This document shows, piece after piece, positions 23,231 to 31,714 of a stretch of DNA of 64,000 nucleotides; the first letter of the stretch is position 1; the number at the start of each line of letters is the position of its first letter. A program made the translations under genes and the position numbers. A model generated the notes under the pieces. The model was not told the origin of the DNA and did no database searches. It saw nothing but the letters and a program-made list of their open reading frames with translations. This DNA comes from Anaerolineaceae bacterium (lineage in GTDB: Bacteria > Chloroflexota > Anaerolineae > Anaerolineales > Villigracilaceae), in contig WOUS01000008.1 of assembly GCA_009772985.1 (NCBI GenBank), positions 153,332-217,331 on the forward strand, written 5' to 3'.

Positions 23231-24136
23231 TTATGGCGTCGAGCAGACGGTGATCTGGTACGCCGTGCTCTCCGCCGAAATGGAATTCTCCTGCGAACTG
23301 CCGCTGCCATCGGCCGGCCAGTAGGTGAGCGTGTATGCTCCCTGCGGCAGTTCCCCGCTGACTGTCTCGCCCGGGGCGGTATCGAATTCGAGCGTTTGCG
23401 GGCCGCTGAAGACCCAGTGGTAGGTCTTGCTGCAATTGTTGATGGCCGTGTATGCCAGCACGTCCGTTTTTTGGAAGTGCCCGGTGCTTTCGAGGATGCC
23501 GGCGGCTTCGGGACTGTTTTCCTGCCAGCCGCCGTACTCGCACGGCGACATCGGGCGGGCGGGGGAGGGCGGTTCGCCGGGCGCGGTGATCTCGGAGGCC
23601 TGGCCGTCGGTCAGGTCGGTGGCGCCGGCGTCGTTGGAGAGGCTGCAAATGCCTTCGAGACAGGTGATTTTCATGAGCATCGCCGCCGGGTCGTAGAGTA
23701 CGCCCATCAGGCTGCCGCGCACGCTGGCGATGCCGAGATCGGTCTCGACCTCCAGCGTGCCGCCGTTGAGGATGATCCAGACCTCGCCGGCCAGCAATTT
23801 CAGGCGGGTGGACGGGGAGGCCGCGTCGGTGCGCAGGCCGGTCAGGGTGAACTCGGTGGACGGGCCCAGCCGGATGATGGTGGCCTCCGGCATCAGGTCG
23901 AGGCGGGCGCGGCTCTCCTCTCCGCTGCGCGCCTGTCCGCCGACCTGCAGGGATTGGCCGACGGCGGCGGAGGCGTACTCACCGGCCTCGGTCGGCCGCG
24001 ACTGGATGTCGTTGTCAATTTCAGAGATGACTGCCGTGCGCGCTTCGGCCTCCGGCGTGGGCGTCGCTCCGGGCTGGCAGGCGCCGAGCAGGACGGCGAG
24101 CAGCAAGGTGGTGGATGTCAATCTACGCGTGAACAT
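23231..24136 (-). CDS. FecR-domain lipoprotein with one C-terminal repeat domain
   Basis: The 301-residue paralogue has lipobox LLGAC, the FecR domain (LQVGGQARSGEESRARLDLM, IIRLGPSTEF, VWIILNGGTLEVETDLG, ASVRGSLM, CLEGICSL) and one copy of the C-terminal domain (TAINNCSKTYHWVFSGPQTLEF followed by PGETVSGELPQGAY). ATG 24136 has GGAGAA upstream; longer upstream frames overlap the next gene and are not credible. It lies between the other two FecR lipoproteins, which points to tandem duplication. Confidence 0.75.
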   Translation of the reverse strand: MFTRRLTSTTLLLAVLLGACQPGATPTPEAEARTAVISEIDNDIQSRPTEAGEYASAAVGQSLQVGGQARSGEESRARLDLMPEATIIRLGPSTEFTLTGLRTDAASPSTRLKLLAGEVWIILNGGTLEVETDLGIASVRGSLMGVLYDPAAMLMKITCLEGICSLSNDAGATDLTDGQASEITAPGEPPSPARPMSPCEYGGWQENSPEAAGILESTGHFQKTDVLAYTAINNCSKTYHWVFSGPQTLEFDTAPGETVSGELPQGAYTLTYWPADGSGSSQENSISAESTAYQITVCSTP

Positions 24137-24153
24137 ATTTTCTCCTGCGAATT

Positions 24154-25029
24154 CTAGTGGGTTGGAAACGGAAACGTTGGAACGATTGTGGGAATAAACG
24201 GCGGAGGCGTTGGAGGGAGCGGGGTCTGGGTGGTTGGCGCAACGGTCGGGGCATAGCCGGGCGTGCAGATGAAGCACGTCTCTGGTGTCGCCAATCCGGC
24301 GGGCGGGGTGTAGCCTCCCGAAGCGAGCAGGTCCCAGGCTTCGAGGGTGTTCTCGAACCATTGGTCGAACTCATCCTGGGTCATCGGGAACGGGCCTTCG
24401 GGCGGATTGTTCCCGGTGATGACGGCCATTTCTCCGTTGGTTAGCTCCACTTTCCCGAGGCCGTTTTCCAGCGTGCATGACCCTTCCAGGCAGGTGATTA
24501 CGGTTTGATCGGTTTCGGGATTGTAGGAAACGCCCAGGTAACTGCCGCGCACCGCGGCCAGGCCGTTCGGGGTTTCGACATCCAGCGCGCCGCCGTTCAG
24601 GATGATCCAGAGTTGGCCGAGCAGCAACTCCAGCCGCGTGGACGGGCTGACCGGGTCTGCGGCGATCTCTTTCAGGACGAAGGACGAGTTCGGCCCGATG
24701 CGGACGATGCTGCCTTCCGGCAGGAGGTCGAGGCGCGCCCGCCCGTCCTCGCCGCTGCGGGCCTCGCCTCCGGCGGAGATCGCCTGGCCGACGGAGGCCG
24801 GCGCGAAGTCTCCGCTTCCCTGGAGCCGCGCCTCGACGGTATTGAGAATCTCGGTAAATTTCGCCGAGCGGGGGACCGGCGCGGCGGTTGCCGTGGGTGT
24901 TCTGGTTGCGGTTGGCAGCGGGGCGGCGCTGGTCTGGGGAGGCGGAGGCACGGTTGTCGCCGGCCTCCCACATGCCGCCAGGAGCAGCGCGGCGGCCACA
25001 AGGATTGACACCATCATTCGAGTTTTCAT
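24154..25029 (-). CDS. FecR-domain lipoprotein without C-terminal repeat domain
   Basis: The 291-residue protein is the first gene of the cluster. It has lipobox LLLAAC, a Thr/Pro linker, the FecR domain (ISAGGEARSGEDGRARLDLL, IVRIGPNSSF, LWIILNGGALDVETPNG, AAVRGSYLG, CLEGSCTL) and a shorter Pro/Thr-rich C-terminus ending without the YxLTNxC domain. It shares with its two neighbours the order of every FecR strand. The three genes show 0, 1 and 2 copies of the C-terminal domain in order. Confidence 0.75.
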   Translation of the reverse strand: MKTRMMVSILVAAALLLAACGRPATTVPPPPQTSAAPLPTATRTPTATAAPVPRSAKFTEILNTVEARLQGSGDFAPASVGQAISAGGEARSGEDGRARLDLLPEGSIVRIGPNSSFVLKEIAADPVSPSTRLELLLGQLWIILNGGALDVETPNGLAAVRGSYLGVSYNPETDQTVITCLEGSCTLENGLGKVELTNGEMAVITGNNPPEGPFPMTQDEFDQWFENTLEAWDLLASGGYTPPAGLATPETCFICTPGYAPTVAPTTQTPLPPTPPPFIPTIVPTFPFPTH

Positions 25030-25179
25030 GGATAATCCTTTCTCTCTCTATTGTACATTGTCGTGTTTTTAATGCAACTGGTGTCGGGAAAATTTAATGA
25101 TTCGGTCAAACCCGTCAACGAATTTGGAACGAATAAACAAATTCCTCGCGCCCATGCTCATTCGTTTGTTCGATGAATC

Positions 25180-25208
25180 AAAAACCGCCTGCCGGGGCTG
25201 GCAGGCGG
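25180..25208 (-). terminator. Intrinsic terminator after the glycosyltransferase gene
   Basis: CCGCCTGCC (25185-25193) pairs with GGCAGGCGG (25200-25208), with a run of T after it on the minus strand. Confidence 0.85.
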
Positions 25209-25227
25209 TCAGGCTGGCTGGACCGGC

Positions 25228-25956
25228 TCACGGATTGCTGCGGGACGAAAAGAATTCACGCATCTTTGGGTAACGCTCGCTCGTGGCGATGTACCAGGCG
25301 CGCCCGATCTGCCCGTACATGTGCAGCCGCCACGGGACGCCGAAGCGCAGGCCGCGGTGGAATTCGCTCGGCGGATGCCAGACCCCCTTCAGCGGGACGA
25401 TGCGGGTGCGGTAGCCGTTCTGGCCTGCAGCGATGGTCAATGCCACCTCGAACCCGTACCCGGCGGCGGCCTGGCGCGAGACGTGCTTCAGCAGGTCGGC
25501 GCGCATGCCGCGCTGGCCGGTCAGGAAGGGGGTGGCCCAGTGGGAGAAATCCGTGGCGAGGTGTCCGCCCACGAACAGGCCGAGGGTCATCTCGGCGCGG
25601 TGGTTGAGGACAGGCTCGATCAGGGCGGTCACGTGTTCGGGATGGAGGTTCTTCAAGTCGGTGTCGAGCATGATGATGTACGGCGCGCTGGTGGCGGCCC
25701 AGCCGGTGAAAATGGCCTGGCCCTTTCCCATGTTCGTCTCGTGGCAGATGAGGCGCGCCCGCCGGTCGCGTTCCGCGAACTGGCGCAGCAGGTCCACGGT
25801 CCGGTCCGTCGAGCCGTCGTCCACCAGGATGATTTCATCCAGGAGTTCCGTTGCGCGCAGGACCTCGAGCACGGCGCCGACATTCCCCTCCTCGTTATAG
25901 GCCGGGAGGATGGCGGCAATGAGCGGTTTTCTTGGCTGCGTAGGGATGTTTTTCAT
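25228..25956 (-). CDS. Family 2 glycosyltransferase
   Basis: The 242-residue protein has a GT-A fold typical of GT2: AAILPAYNEEGNVGAVLEVL at the N-terminus, VDDGSTDRTVDLLRQF, GKGQAIFTGW, and the metal-binding MLDTDLKNL (D-x-D). It ends without membrane helices, so it is a cytosolic or peripheral enzyme of the dolichyl-phosphate-glycosyltransferase type. It probably moves a sugar from a nucleotide donor to a lipid or protein. A TATACT box and AGGA lie upstream. Its donor and acceptor cannot be told. Confidence 0.88.
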   Translation of the reverse strand: MKNIPTQPRKPLIAAILPAYNEEGNVGAVLEVLRATELLDEIILVDDGSTDRTVDLLRQFAERDRRARLICHETNMGKGQAIFTGWAATSAPYIIMLDTDLKNLHPEHVTALIEPVLNHRAEMTLGLFVGGHLATDFSHWATPFLTGQRGMRADLLKHVSRQAAAGYGFEVALTIAAGQNGYRTRIVPLKGVWHPPSEFHRGLRFGVPWRLHMYGQIGRAWYIATSERYPKMREFFSSRSNP

Positions 25957-26042
25957 GGCGGCGTCCTGTTGGTTGAGTATATCATTCTGAATATTAGAGG
26001 GAGATTAGACAAAGGTAATGGGTTTGGCGGCAAAACCTTTCA

Positions 26043-26071
26043 TTGCCTCTCCATCATTCCTCGCATATAAT
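26043..26071 (+). promoter_or_regulatory. alaS promoter
   Basis: TTGCCT (26043-26048), a 17-base spacer and TATAAT (26066-26071) lie about 40 bases before the alaS start. The leader of about 35 bases shows no T-box or riboswitch. Confidence 0.65.
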
Positions 26072-26111
26072 TCGTTGGCTTAACTCAAAACACGCTTCCA
26101 TTGGAGTAGTT

Positions 26112-28883
26112 ATGGTCTCAAAGTTCACCGGCTCGGAAATCCGCCAAACTTTTATTGATTTCTTCGTAGAGCAGAAACATACCTTCGTGCCGTCCGCCTC
26201 GCTCGTTCCGGGCGGGGACGCCACACTTCTATTTACGAACGCAGGCATGGTTCAGTTCAAGGACGTGTTCCTCGGCACAGACAAACGTCCGTACACGCGC
26301 GCCGTCAACTCGCAGAAGGTGCTGCGCGTGGCGGGCAAGCATAACGATCTTGATGAGGTTGGCCGCGACGATTACCACCACACATTTTTTGAGATGCTCG
26401 GCAACTGGTCGTTCGGCGACTACTACAAAAAAGAAGCCATCGCCTGGGCCTGGCAACTGCTGACCGAGGTCTGGGGCCTGCCCAGGGAGAAACTCTACGC
26501 CACCTGCTTCAAGGACGACAAAGGCAACATTCCCACCGATGACGAGGCCGCCGAAGTCTGGAAGCGCCAGCCGGGCATGGACCCGAGCCGCATCCTGTAC
26601 TTTGGCCGCAAGGAAAACTTCTGGGAAATGGCCGAGACCGGTCCCTGCGGGCCGTGCTCGGAAATCCACATTGACCGGGGCGAGGAGTACGACAACCTGC
26701 GCGGCAAACCGCATCGCTGCGGCGTGAATGGCGAATGTACGCGCTACCTCGAATTGTGGAACAACGTTTTCATCCAGTACAACCGCACCGGCCCGGACTC
26801 CCTGGACCCGCTGCCTGCCACCCACGTGGACACAGGCATGGGCTTCGAACGGATCGTCGCGGTGCTTCAGGGTGTGGACTCGGACTACAAAATTGATCTG
26901 TTCCAGGGCGCGCTGGAAGCGGTGCGCGCCCTGACCGGCGACTCGCTCGAAAAAATGTACGCCAACTTCACCCCCTACCGCGTCATCGCCGACCACGCCC
27001 GCGCCGCCGCTTTCCTCATCGCGGACGGCGTGGTGCCGGGCAATGTGGGGCGCAACTACATCTGCCGCATGATCATCCGCCGGGCGGCCCGTTTTGGGAC
27101 CAAACTCGGCCTGCACGAACCCTTCCTGGCGAAGGCCGCCGAGGCCATCGTCAATGCTTACGGCGATTTCTATCCTGAATTGGAGAAAAGCCGCGAGACC
27201 ATCCTCGACAACCTGACCCGCGAGGAAGTCCGCTTTGCGCGCACGGTCGAGTCGGGGACGGCCTACTTACAAAACCTGCTCGATGGCCTGAAACGGGAAG
27301 GCAAAAAAGTACTCGATGGCCGCAAGGCTTTCGAACTGTATGCCACATACGGCTTACCGCTGGAGATCAGCCGCGACATTGCCCGTGAACAGGAACTGGA
27401 CGTGGATGAGGCCGGATTCCGCGCCGCCATGGACGAGCACCGTCTCGCCTCGGGCGGCGGTAAGGCTATGGGCAAGATGGGCGGCGAGGATGCCGAATTC
27501 TATGCAGGTATCCAGAAAGACCTGCAATCCAGGGGGGAACTCCCGCATGGAGTGGAGTATGATCCCTATGGCGTACTGGACCCGTACAATGGGACTACTA
27601 CGATTGGCAAGGTACTGACATTGGTTGTTGACGGACAGTCTGTGAATGAAGCGCAGATCGGGGATGCGGTCGAGGTTATCCTGCCAAAGACCGGGTTCTA
27701 CATCGAATCGGGCGGACAGGTTTCCGATACCGGCTTGATTACTGCGGGCGATTGGGAGATCGAAGTGACCGACCTCCGCCGACCATCCGCAGGCATGATC
27801 GTCTATGCAGGAGAAGTAATCCGCGGCAAACCCAGGGTTGGCGATACCGCCAGCGCAGTCGTGGATGCCGCCCGCCACCGCGATATCATGCGCAATCACA
27901 CCGCTACCCATCTCATGCACGCCGCGCTGCACCGGGTATTAGGAAAACATGCCCGCCAGGCAGGTTCCCTCGTTGCACCAAGCCACCTGCGTTTCGATTT
28001 CAATCACCCCGAAGCGATGACGCCGGAGCAGGTGGAGCAGGTCGAGAGGATCGTCAACGACGCCATTGCTGCCAACCTGGCGGTTGTATCGGATATTAAA
28101 TCCCGTGAAGAAGCGATCTCGGAAGGCGCCATGGCGCTCTTCGGCGAGAAGTATGGCGAGCAGGTGCGTACGATCACGATCGTACCGGAGGAGCACGCTT
28201 ATGAGATAGAGATGGGCTTCGAGGATGCAGAGGCCGATGCCTTTTCGTATGAACTCTGCGGCGGCACGCACCTCGAGCGGACAGCCGATATGGGGATGTT
28301 CCTGATTGTTTCCGAGAGTTCTGCTGCTGCTGGTGTACGCCGCATCGAAGCCGTGACCGGGCGCGGGGCATACGAGTTGGTCGCCAAACGCTTCAAGACC
28401 CTCAAGCAGGCGGCACAAGTACTGAAATCTGGCATGGATGAAATTCCTACTAAAATTCAGGCGTTACAAACTGACCTTGATATAAGCCGAAAAGAAACGA
28501 GTGCTTTGCGTGTAAAACAAGCTTATGATGTTTTTAACGTGAAAATGGCGAGTGTAGAACATGTTATGGGTATACCTGTCCTTGCGGCGCGAATTGACGA
28601 TATTGATGTCGATACGCAGCGTCTGATGACTGACAAATTTAAGCAGACCTATTCTGGTGGAACAGTTTTATTGGCAAGTGTAATCGGGGATAAAGTCAAT
28701 GTGATCGCTGCGGTTAGCGATGATTTGGTTAAACGAGGTTTGAAAGCCGGCGACATCATCACGGGTATTGGCGGACGCGGCGGAGGCCGACCGAATATGG
28801 CGCAAGGTAGTTTGCCTGAACCGTCAATGGTTGACGAAGCTCTCAAGAAAGTTGTAAAAGTGGTGGAAGGCAAGACGAAGTAG
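26112..28883 (+). CDS. alaS: Alanyl-tRNA synthetase, apparently mosaic
   Basis: The 923-residue enzyme has the class II catalytic domain (start TGSEIRQTFIDFFVEQKHTFVPS, motif 2 region DDYHHTFFEMLGNWSFGDYYK), a tRNA-recognition region, an editing domain with zinc ligands HTATH (about residue 595) and CGGTH (about residue 715), and a C-Ala domain ending GRGGGRPNMAQGSLPEPS. ATG 26112 has GGAG upstream. GC falls from about 70 percent near 27000 to about 35-38 percent at 28441-28560, which suggests the 3' half came from another source. A relic of a different alaS 3' end lies just downstream at 28990-29061. Confidence 0.96.
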   Translation: MVSKFTGSEIRQTFIDFFVEQKHTFVPSASLVPGGDATLLFTNAGMVQFKDVFLGTDKRPYTRAVNSQKVLRVAGKHNDLDEVGRDDYHHTFFEMLGNWSFGDYYKKEAIAWAWQLLTEVWGLPREKLYATCFKDDKGNIPTDDEAAEVWKRQPGMDPSRILYFGRKENFWEMAETGPCGPCSEIHIDRGEEYDNLRGKPHRCGVNGECTRYLELWNNVFIQYNRTGPDSLDPLPATHVDTGMGFERIVAVLQGVDSDYKIDLFQGALEAVRALTGDSLEKMYANFTPYRVIADHARAAAFLIADGVVPGNVGRNYICRMIIRRAARFGTKLGLHEPFLAKAAEAIVNAYGDFYPELEKSRETILDNLTREEVRFARTVESGTAYLQNLLDGLKREGKKVLDGRKAFELYATYGLPLEISRDIAREQELDVDEAGFRAAMDEHRLASGGGKAMGKMGGEDAEFYAGIQKDLQSRGELPHGVEYDPYGVLDPYNGTTTIGKVLTLVVDGQSVNEAQIGDAVEVILPKTGFYIESGGQVSDTGLITAGDWEIEVTDLRRPSAGMIVYAGEVIRGKPRVGDTASAVVDAARHRDIMRNHTATHLMHAALHRVLGKHARQAGSLVAPSHLRFDFNHPEAMTPEQVEQVERIVNDAIAANLAVVSDIKSREEAISEGAMALFGEKYGEQVRTITIVPEEHAYEIEMGFEDAEADAFSYELCGGTHLERTADMGMFLIVSESSAAAGVRRIEAVTGRGAYELVAKRFKTLKQAAQVLKSGMDEIPTKIQALQTDLDISRKETSALRVKQAYDVFNVKMASVEHVMGIPVLAARIDDIDVDTQRLMTDKFKQTYSGGTVLLASVIGDKVNVIAAVSDDLVKRGLKAGDIITGIGGRGGGRPNMAQGSLPEPSMVDEALKKVVKVVEGKTK

Positions 28884-28886
28884 ATG

Positions 28887-28989
28887 AACCCCCTCCCGGC
28901 CTCCCCCAAATGCGACCATGGAGCAGTTGGCAAAAACCAAAATTCTTTTTGTCGCATTTGGGGGAGGTGGCCGAAGGCCGGAGGGGGTT
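28887..28989. repeat. Long imperfect palindrome at the alaS junction
   Basis: The left arm (28887-28915, starting AACCCCCTCCCGG) and right arm (28951-28989, ending CCGGAGGGGGTT) pair over most of their length, and TGCGAC/GTCGCA closes the inner end. The loop is AT-rich. It is a repeat of the 'gggggaggtggccgaaggccgg' type and lies exactly between the alaS stop codon and the alaS relic. Confidence 0.8.
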
Positions 28990-29061
28990 GGATTGGCAAG
29001 GATGCCGCCAAATTGCCCGAGGTTCTGGCGAGCGTCCGCGCGCGGGTGGAAGGAAAAATGA
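28990..29061 (+). pseudogene. Relic of another alaS 3' end
   Basis: In frame this reads GKDAAKLPEVLASVRARVEGKMK. It matches the usual end of AlaRS (E. coli ends [24 protein letters not shown] by memory), and is unlike the end of the adjacent complete alaS (QGSLPEPSMVDEALKKV). High GC, like the 5' half of alaS, fits a remnant of the original gene displaced by a foreign 3' half and the palindrome. Confidence 0.75.
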
Positions 29062-29118
29062 AATGGAAGTTAGGCCTGATAAAACTCTCGAGCTTTATTT
29101 CCAGAGAGGAGATGTGAT

Positions 29119-29679
29119 GTGAACCAACAGAATATCACAACAGTAGTAGCGGTTTTGGGTTTAATTCTTTCTTTAATCCTTGGTGTTATTGAAATCAAGA
29201 GATATAGCGGCAGGGTGAAAGTAAAACTAACGTTAGGACATTTTTATGATTTGCCGGATCGGTACAGTGAACAGGTAATCGAAATCCGGGCTGTGAATAT
29301 TGGTTATGGAACAATGTACATAACAGGCGGTGGTTGGCTTCAAAAAGATGGTAGTGAAATTGCAATAACAAGACCAATTAATCTGGTTTTCCCGGCAAAA
29401 CTCGAAGAACGACGAAGCATTTCAATCTACTTTCCATGTCGGGGGTTCAAGAACCTGACGAACGTTGAGAATATTGTTTCGGCGTATGTCACTGACGAAA
29501 CTGGTAAGACATGGAAATGCCGGCTACCTAAAAGAAATCTCCGGAAGTTAATAAACATAAGACTGATGGGTTGGCTTATTGGACAGTCTAAGGATAATAA
29601 GTATTATCGTCAATCTTCAGAAAACGATAGGGCGGTACCCTTTAAGGCAGATGGCTTTATATCTTCTAGAATCAAATAA
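29119..29679 (+). CDS. Membrane-anchored orphan protein
   Basis: GTG 29119 follows AGAGGAGATGT. The 186-residue product has one N-terminal membrane helix (VVAVLGLILSLILGVIEI) and a soluble region of about 150 residues that looks beta-rich (VKLTLGHFYDLPDRYSEQVIEIRAVNIGYGTMYITGGGW). I recognise no family. Codon use is AT-richer than in flanking genes (sampled line at about 45 percent GC). Together with the alaS relic beside it, this suggests arrival in the same insertion. In shape it loosely recalls the AT-rich protein at 5260-6120 (N-terminal membrane anchor plus beta-rich region) but direct homology is not evident. Confidence 0.5.
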   Translation: MNQQNITTVVAVLGLILSLILGVIEIKRYSGRVKVKLTLGHFYDLPDRYSEQVIEIRAVNIGYGTMYITGGGWLQKDGSEIAITRPINLVFPAKLEERRSISIYFPCRGFKNLTNVENIVSAYVTDETGKTWKCRLPKRNLRKLINIRLMGWLIGQSKDNKYYRQSSENDRAVPFKADGFISSRIK

Positions 29680-29708
29680 TTGCTCACCATTATTCTTTCT
29701 CCAATTTT

Positions 29709-29740
29709 CGGGCCGCATCCTCGCGGCCCGGTTGTGTTTT
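29709..29740 (+). terminator. Intrinsic terminator
   Basis: CGGGCCGC (29709-29716) pairs with GCGGCCCG (29723-29730), followed by GTTGTGTTTT. It ends the orphan gene before plsY. Confidence 0.8.
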
Positions 29741-29777
29741 AACCAGTAACAGACTCTCTACGCCGAAGGAGGACAAC

Positions 29778-30383
29778 ATGACTGCGGTTCTACTCTGGAC
29801 ACTGACGGGGTTCCTTCTGGGAAGCATTCCATTTTCCCTCCTGATGGGAAAACTTTTCGCACATACAGACATCCGCACCGTCGGCGACGGGAATCCCGGC
29901 GGGGCGAACGCCATCAAGGCCGGCGGGTTGAAGGCGGGCATCCCGGCCATTATCCTGGACATTGGCAAGGGCTTCCTGCCGGTCTACCTGGCGCGGAGAT
30001 ACGGTCTGACGGATTGGAGTCTCGTCCCGATCTGCCTCGCCCCGGCCCTCGGCCATGCTGTCTCACCGTTCCTGCGCTTCCGCGGCGGGAAGGCGCTCGG
30101 CGCGACAGGCGGGGCATGGATCGGCTTGATCGGTTTGTGGGTCTTCCCGATCTACGGCCTGCTGGCCGTCCCGTTCACCGTCTTTCAATCGGAAGATGCC
30201 TGGTCGGCCAACGCCGGGATGATCGCCCTGCTCGGTTATGCTGTCATGTTCGGGGAACCCTGGATGGTTGCCCTGGCCGCGCTGAACGCCATCCTCATCG
30301 CCTGGACGCACCGCCGCGACCTCGTCCGCCCGCCGCAACTGCGCACCTGGGTAACGCACATTTTCTCCGGGAGGGGCGCGTGA
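29778..30383 (+). CDS. plsY: Glycerol-3-phosphate acyltransferase-like (PlsY family)
   Basis: The 201-residue membrane protein contains the three PlsY motifs: GSIPFSLLMGK near the N-terminus, GDGNPGGANA (variant of GSGNxGATN), and LGHAVSPFLRFRGGKA. PlsY transfers acyl groups from acyl-phosphate to glycerol-3-phosphate, the first step of phospholipid synthesis. GGAGG precedes ATG 29778. The substitution GDGNPGGAN of the second motif marks it as a diverged member. It overlaps the next glycosyltransferase by GTGA, so the two are coupled and may both act on lipids. Confidence 0.85.
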   Translation: MTAVLLWTLTGFLLGSIPFSLLMGKLFAHTDIRTVGDGNPGGANAIKAGGLKAGIPAIILDIGKGFLPVYLARRYGLTDWSLVPICLAPALGHAVSPFLRFRGGKALGATGGAWIGLIGLWVFPIYGLLAVPFTVFQSEDAWSANAGMIALLGYAVMFGEPWMVALAALNAILIAWTHRRDLVRPPQLRTWVTHIFSGRGA

Positions 30384-31540
30384 ACTTCGACTGGAATCCG
30401 CACGCGCTGTTCATCCTCCTGTTCCTCGTGTTCGGCCTGTGTACCGTGATGGCCAACTCGCTGACCGTCCGCCGCTTCGACCAGTACCCGGCCGCGAAAC
30501 ACTTCCCGCGCGTCTCGGTGCTGGTCCCGGCGCGCAACGAGGAGCGCAGTGTCGAGGCCTGCGTGACCTCGCTCCTCGCCCAGGATTATCCCGATTTCGA
30601 AGTCATCGTGCTGGACGACCACTCCGCCGACGGGACGCGCCCGATCCTGAACCGGCTCGCCCGGGCCGACCACAGGCTCAAGGTCCGGGACGGAGCGCCG
30701 CTGCCCGACGGCTGGCTTGGCAAGCATTGGGCCTGCCACCAACTCTACCAGGCCTCCACCGGCGACCTGCTCCTGTTCACCGACGCGGACACGCGCCATG
30801 AACCCGACATGCTGCGCGCCAGCGTCTCGGCCCTCTTCGCCGAGAACGCCGACCTGGTGACCGCCTTCCCGCGCGAGGAAGTCGTCACCCTCGGCGAGAA
30901 ACTGCTCGTGCCGGTCATCGGCTGGGGCGTCTTCACGTTCATCCCCATCCGGCTGGTGCAGCGGATGCGTCTCGCCGCCCTCTCGGTAACAATCGGGCAG
31001 TTCATGCTCTTCCGCGCCGAAGCCTACGAGGCCATCGGCGGGTTCGAGGCGGTGCGCGCCGAAATCGTGGACGATATGTGCCTGGGGCGCAACATCATCG
31101 CCAGCGGCCATGAGTGGCGCCTGCTCGACGGCACGCAGCACGTCTCCTGCCGCATGTACCGCGGCTTCTGGGACGCCGTCAACGGCTTCGGCAAAAGCCT
31201 GTTCGCCGTCTTCGATCACCGCATCCTGCCTTACGTGGTTGGCTGGGGGATCGTCGGCACGGCCTTCCTCGAACCGGCGGTGGCGCTTGTCTCGCGCTGG
31301 GTGCGCCATCCGCTCACCTCGCTTTCCGGCGAGGAGGCCGCCATCGGCGTGGCGCTTTCGCTCGTGCTTTACACCATCGCCTACCGGCGCTTCAAATTCC
31401 CGGCCTACCTGGTCTTCTACTACCCGGTCAGCCTGGCGCTCTTCATCCTGGTCGCCGCCCGTTCGCTCGTCCAGACCGCCGCCGGCACCGTCACCTGGAA
31501 GGACCGCGTCCTCGACCGGGTGGCAATGAGGTGGTTGTAG
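30380..31540 (+). CDS. Membrane glycosyltransferase (GT2, CrtQ-like)
   Basis: The 386-residue protein has an N-terminal membrane helix, a GT2 domain (PRVSVLVPARNEERSVEACV, VLDDHSADGTRPIL, FTDADTRHEPDM, and the late acceptor-base region VDDMCLGRN) and three C-terminal membrane helices. That topology resembles 4,4'-diaponeurosporenoate or hopene-type glycosyltransferases. It probably glycosylates a lipid at the cytosolic face. GTG 30380 overlaps plsY by four bases. The last codons run up to the 34-bp tandem repeat. Confidence 0.85.
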   Translation: MNFDWNPHALFILLFLVFGLCTVMANSLTVRRFDQYPAAKHFPRVSVLVPARNEERSVEACVTSLLAQDYPDFEVIVLDDHSADGTRPILNRLARADHRLKVRDGAPLPDGWLGKHWACHQLYQASTGDLLLFTDADTRHEPDMLRASVSALFAENADLVTAFPREEVVTLGEKLLVPVIGWGVFTFIPIRLVQRMRLAALSVTIGQFMLFRAEAYEAIGGFEAVRAEIVDDMCLGRNIIASGHEWRLLDGTQHVSCRMYRGFWDAVNGFGKSLFAVFDHRILPYVVGWGIVGTAFLEPAVALVSRWVRHPLTSLSGEEAAIGVALSLVLYTIAYRRFKFPAYLVFYYPVSLALFILVAARSLVQTAAGTVTWKDRVLDRVAMRWL

Positions 31541-31703
31541 GTCAAATTGCCAATTTGACCAACGCTGGCTGTGGGTCGGATTGTCAATTTGACCAACGCT
31601 GGCTGTGGGTCGGATTGTCAATTTGACCAACGCTGGCTGTGGGTCAAATTGCCAATTTGACCAACGTTGTCTGTCGGTCGGATTGCCAATCCGACCTACG
31701 ATA
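31540..31703. repeat. 34-bp tandem repeat, 4.8 copies, each unit palindromic
   Basis: Units start at 31540, 31574, 31608, 31642 and 31676. Each carries a 21-bp palindrome-like head (GGTCAAATTGCCAATTTGACC or variants) and a 13-base tail (AACGCTGGCTGTG). In units 2 and 3 the left half is GGTCGGATTG while the right half is CAATTTGACC, so the stem is mismatched. The last unit restores a perfect palindrome of the second type (GGTCGGATTGCCAATCCGACC). Tails are near identical, so this is not a CRISPR. Confidence 0.9.
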
Positions 31704-31714
31704 TAATCGGGGCA

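Noticed and set aside
28884-29117. A 77-codon frame after alaS
   Set aside because: It is formed by the palindrome plus the alaS relic. It is better explained as a remnant than a gene.
31540-31703. Regularly spaced palindromes that look like a short CRISPR array
   Set aside because: The units are 34 bp with near-identical tails, so there are no unique spacers, and no cas genes are present.
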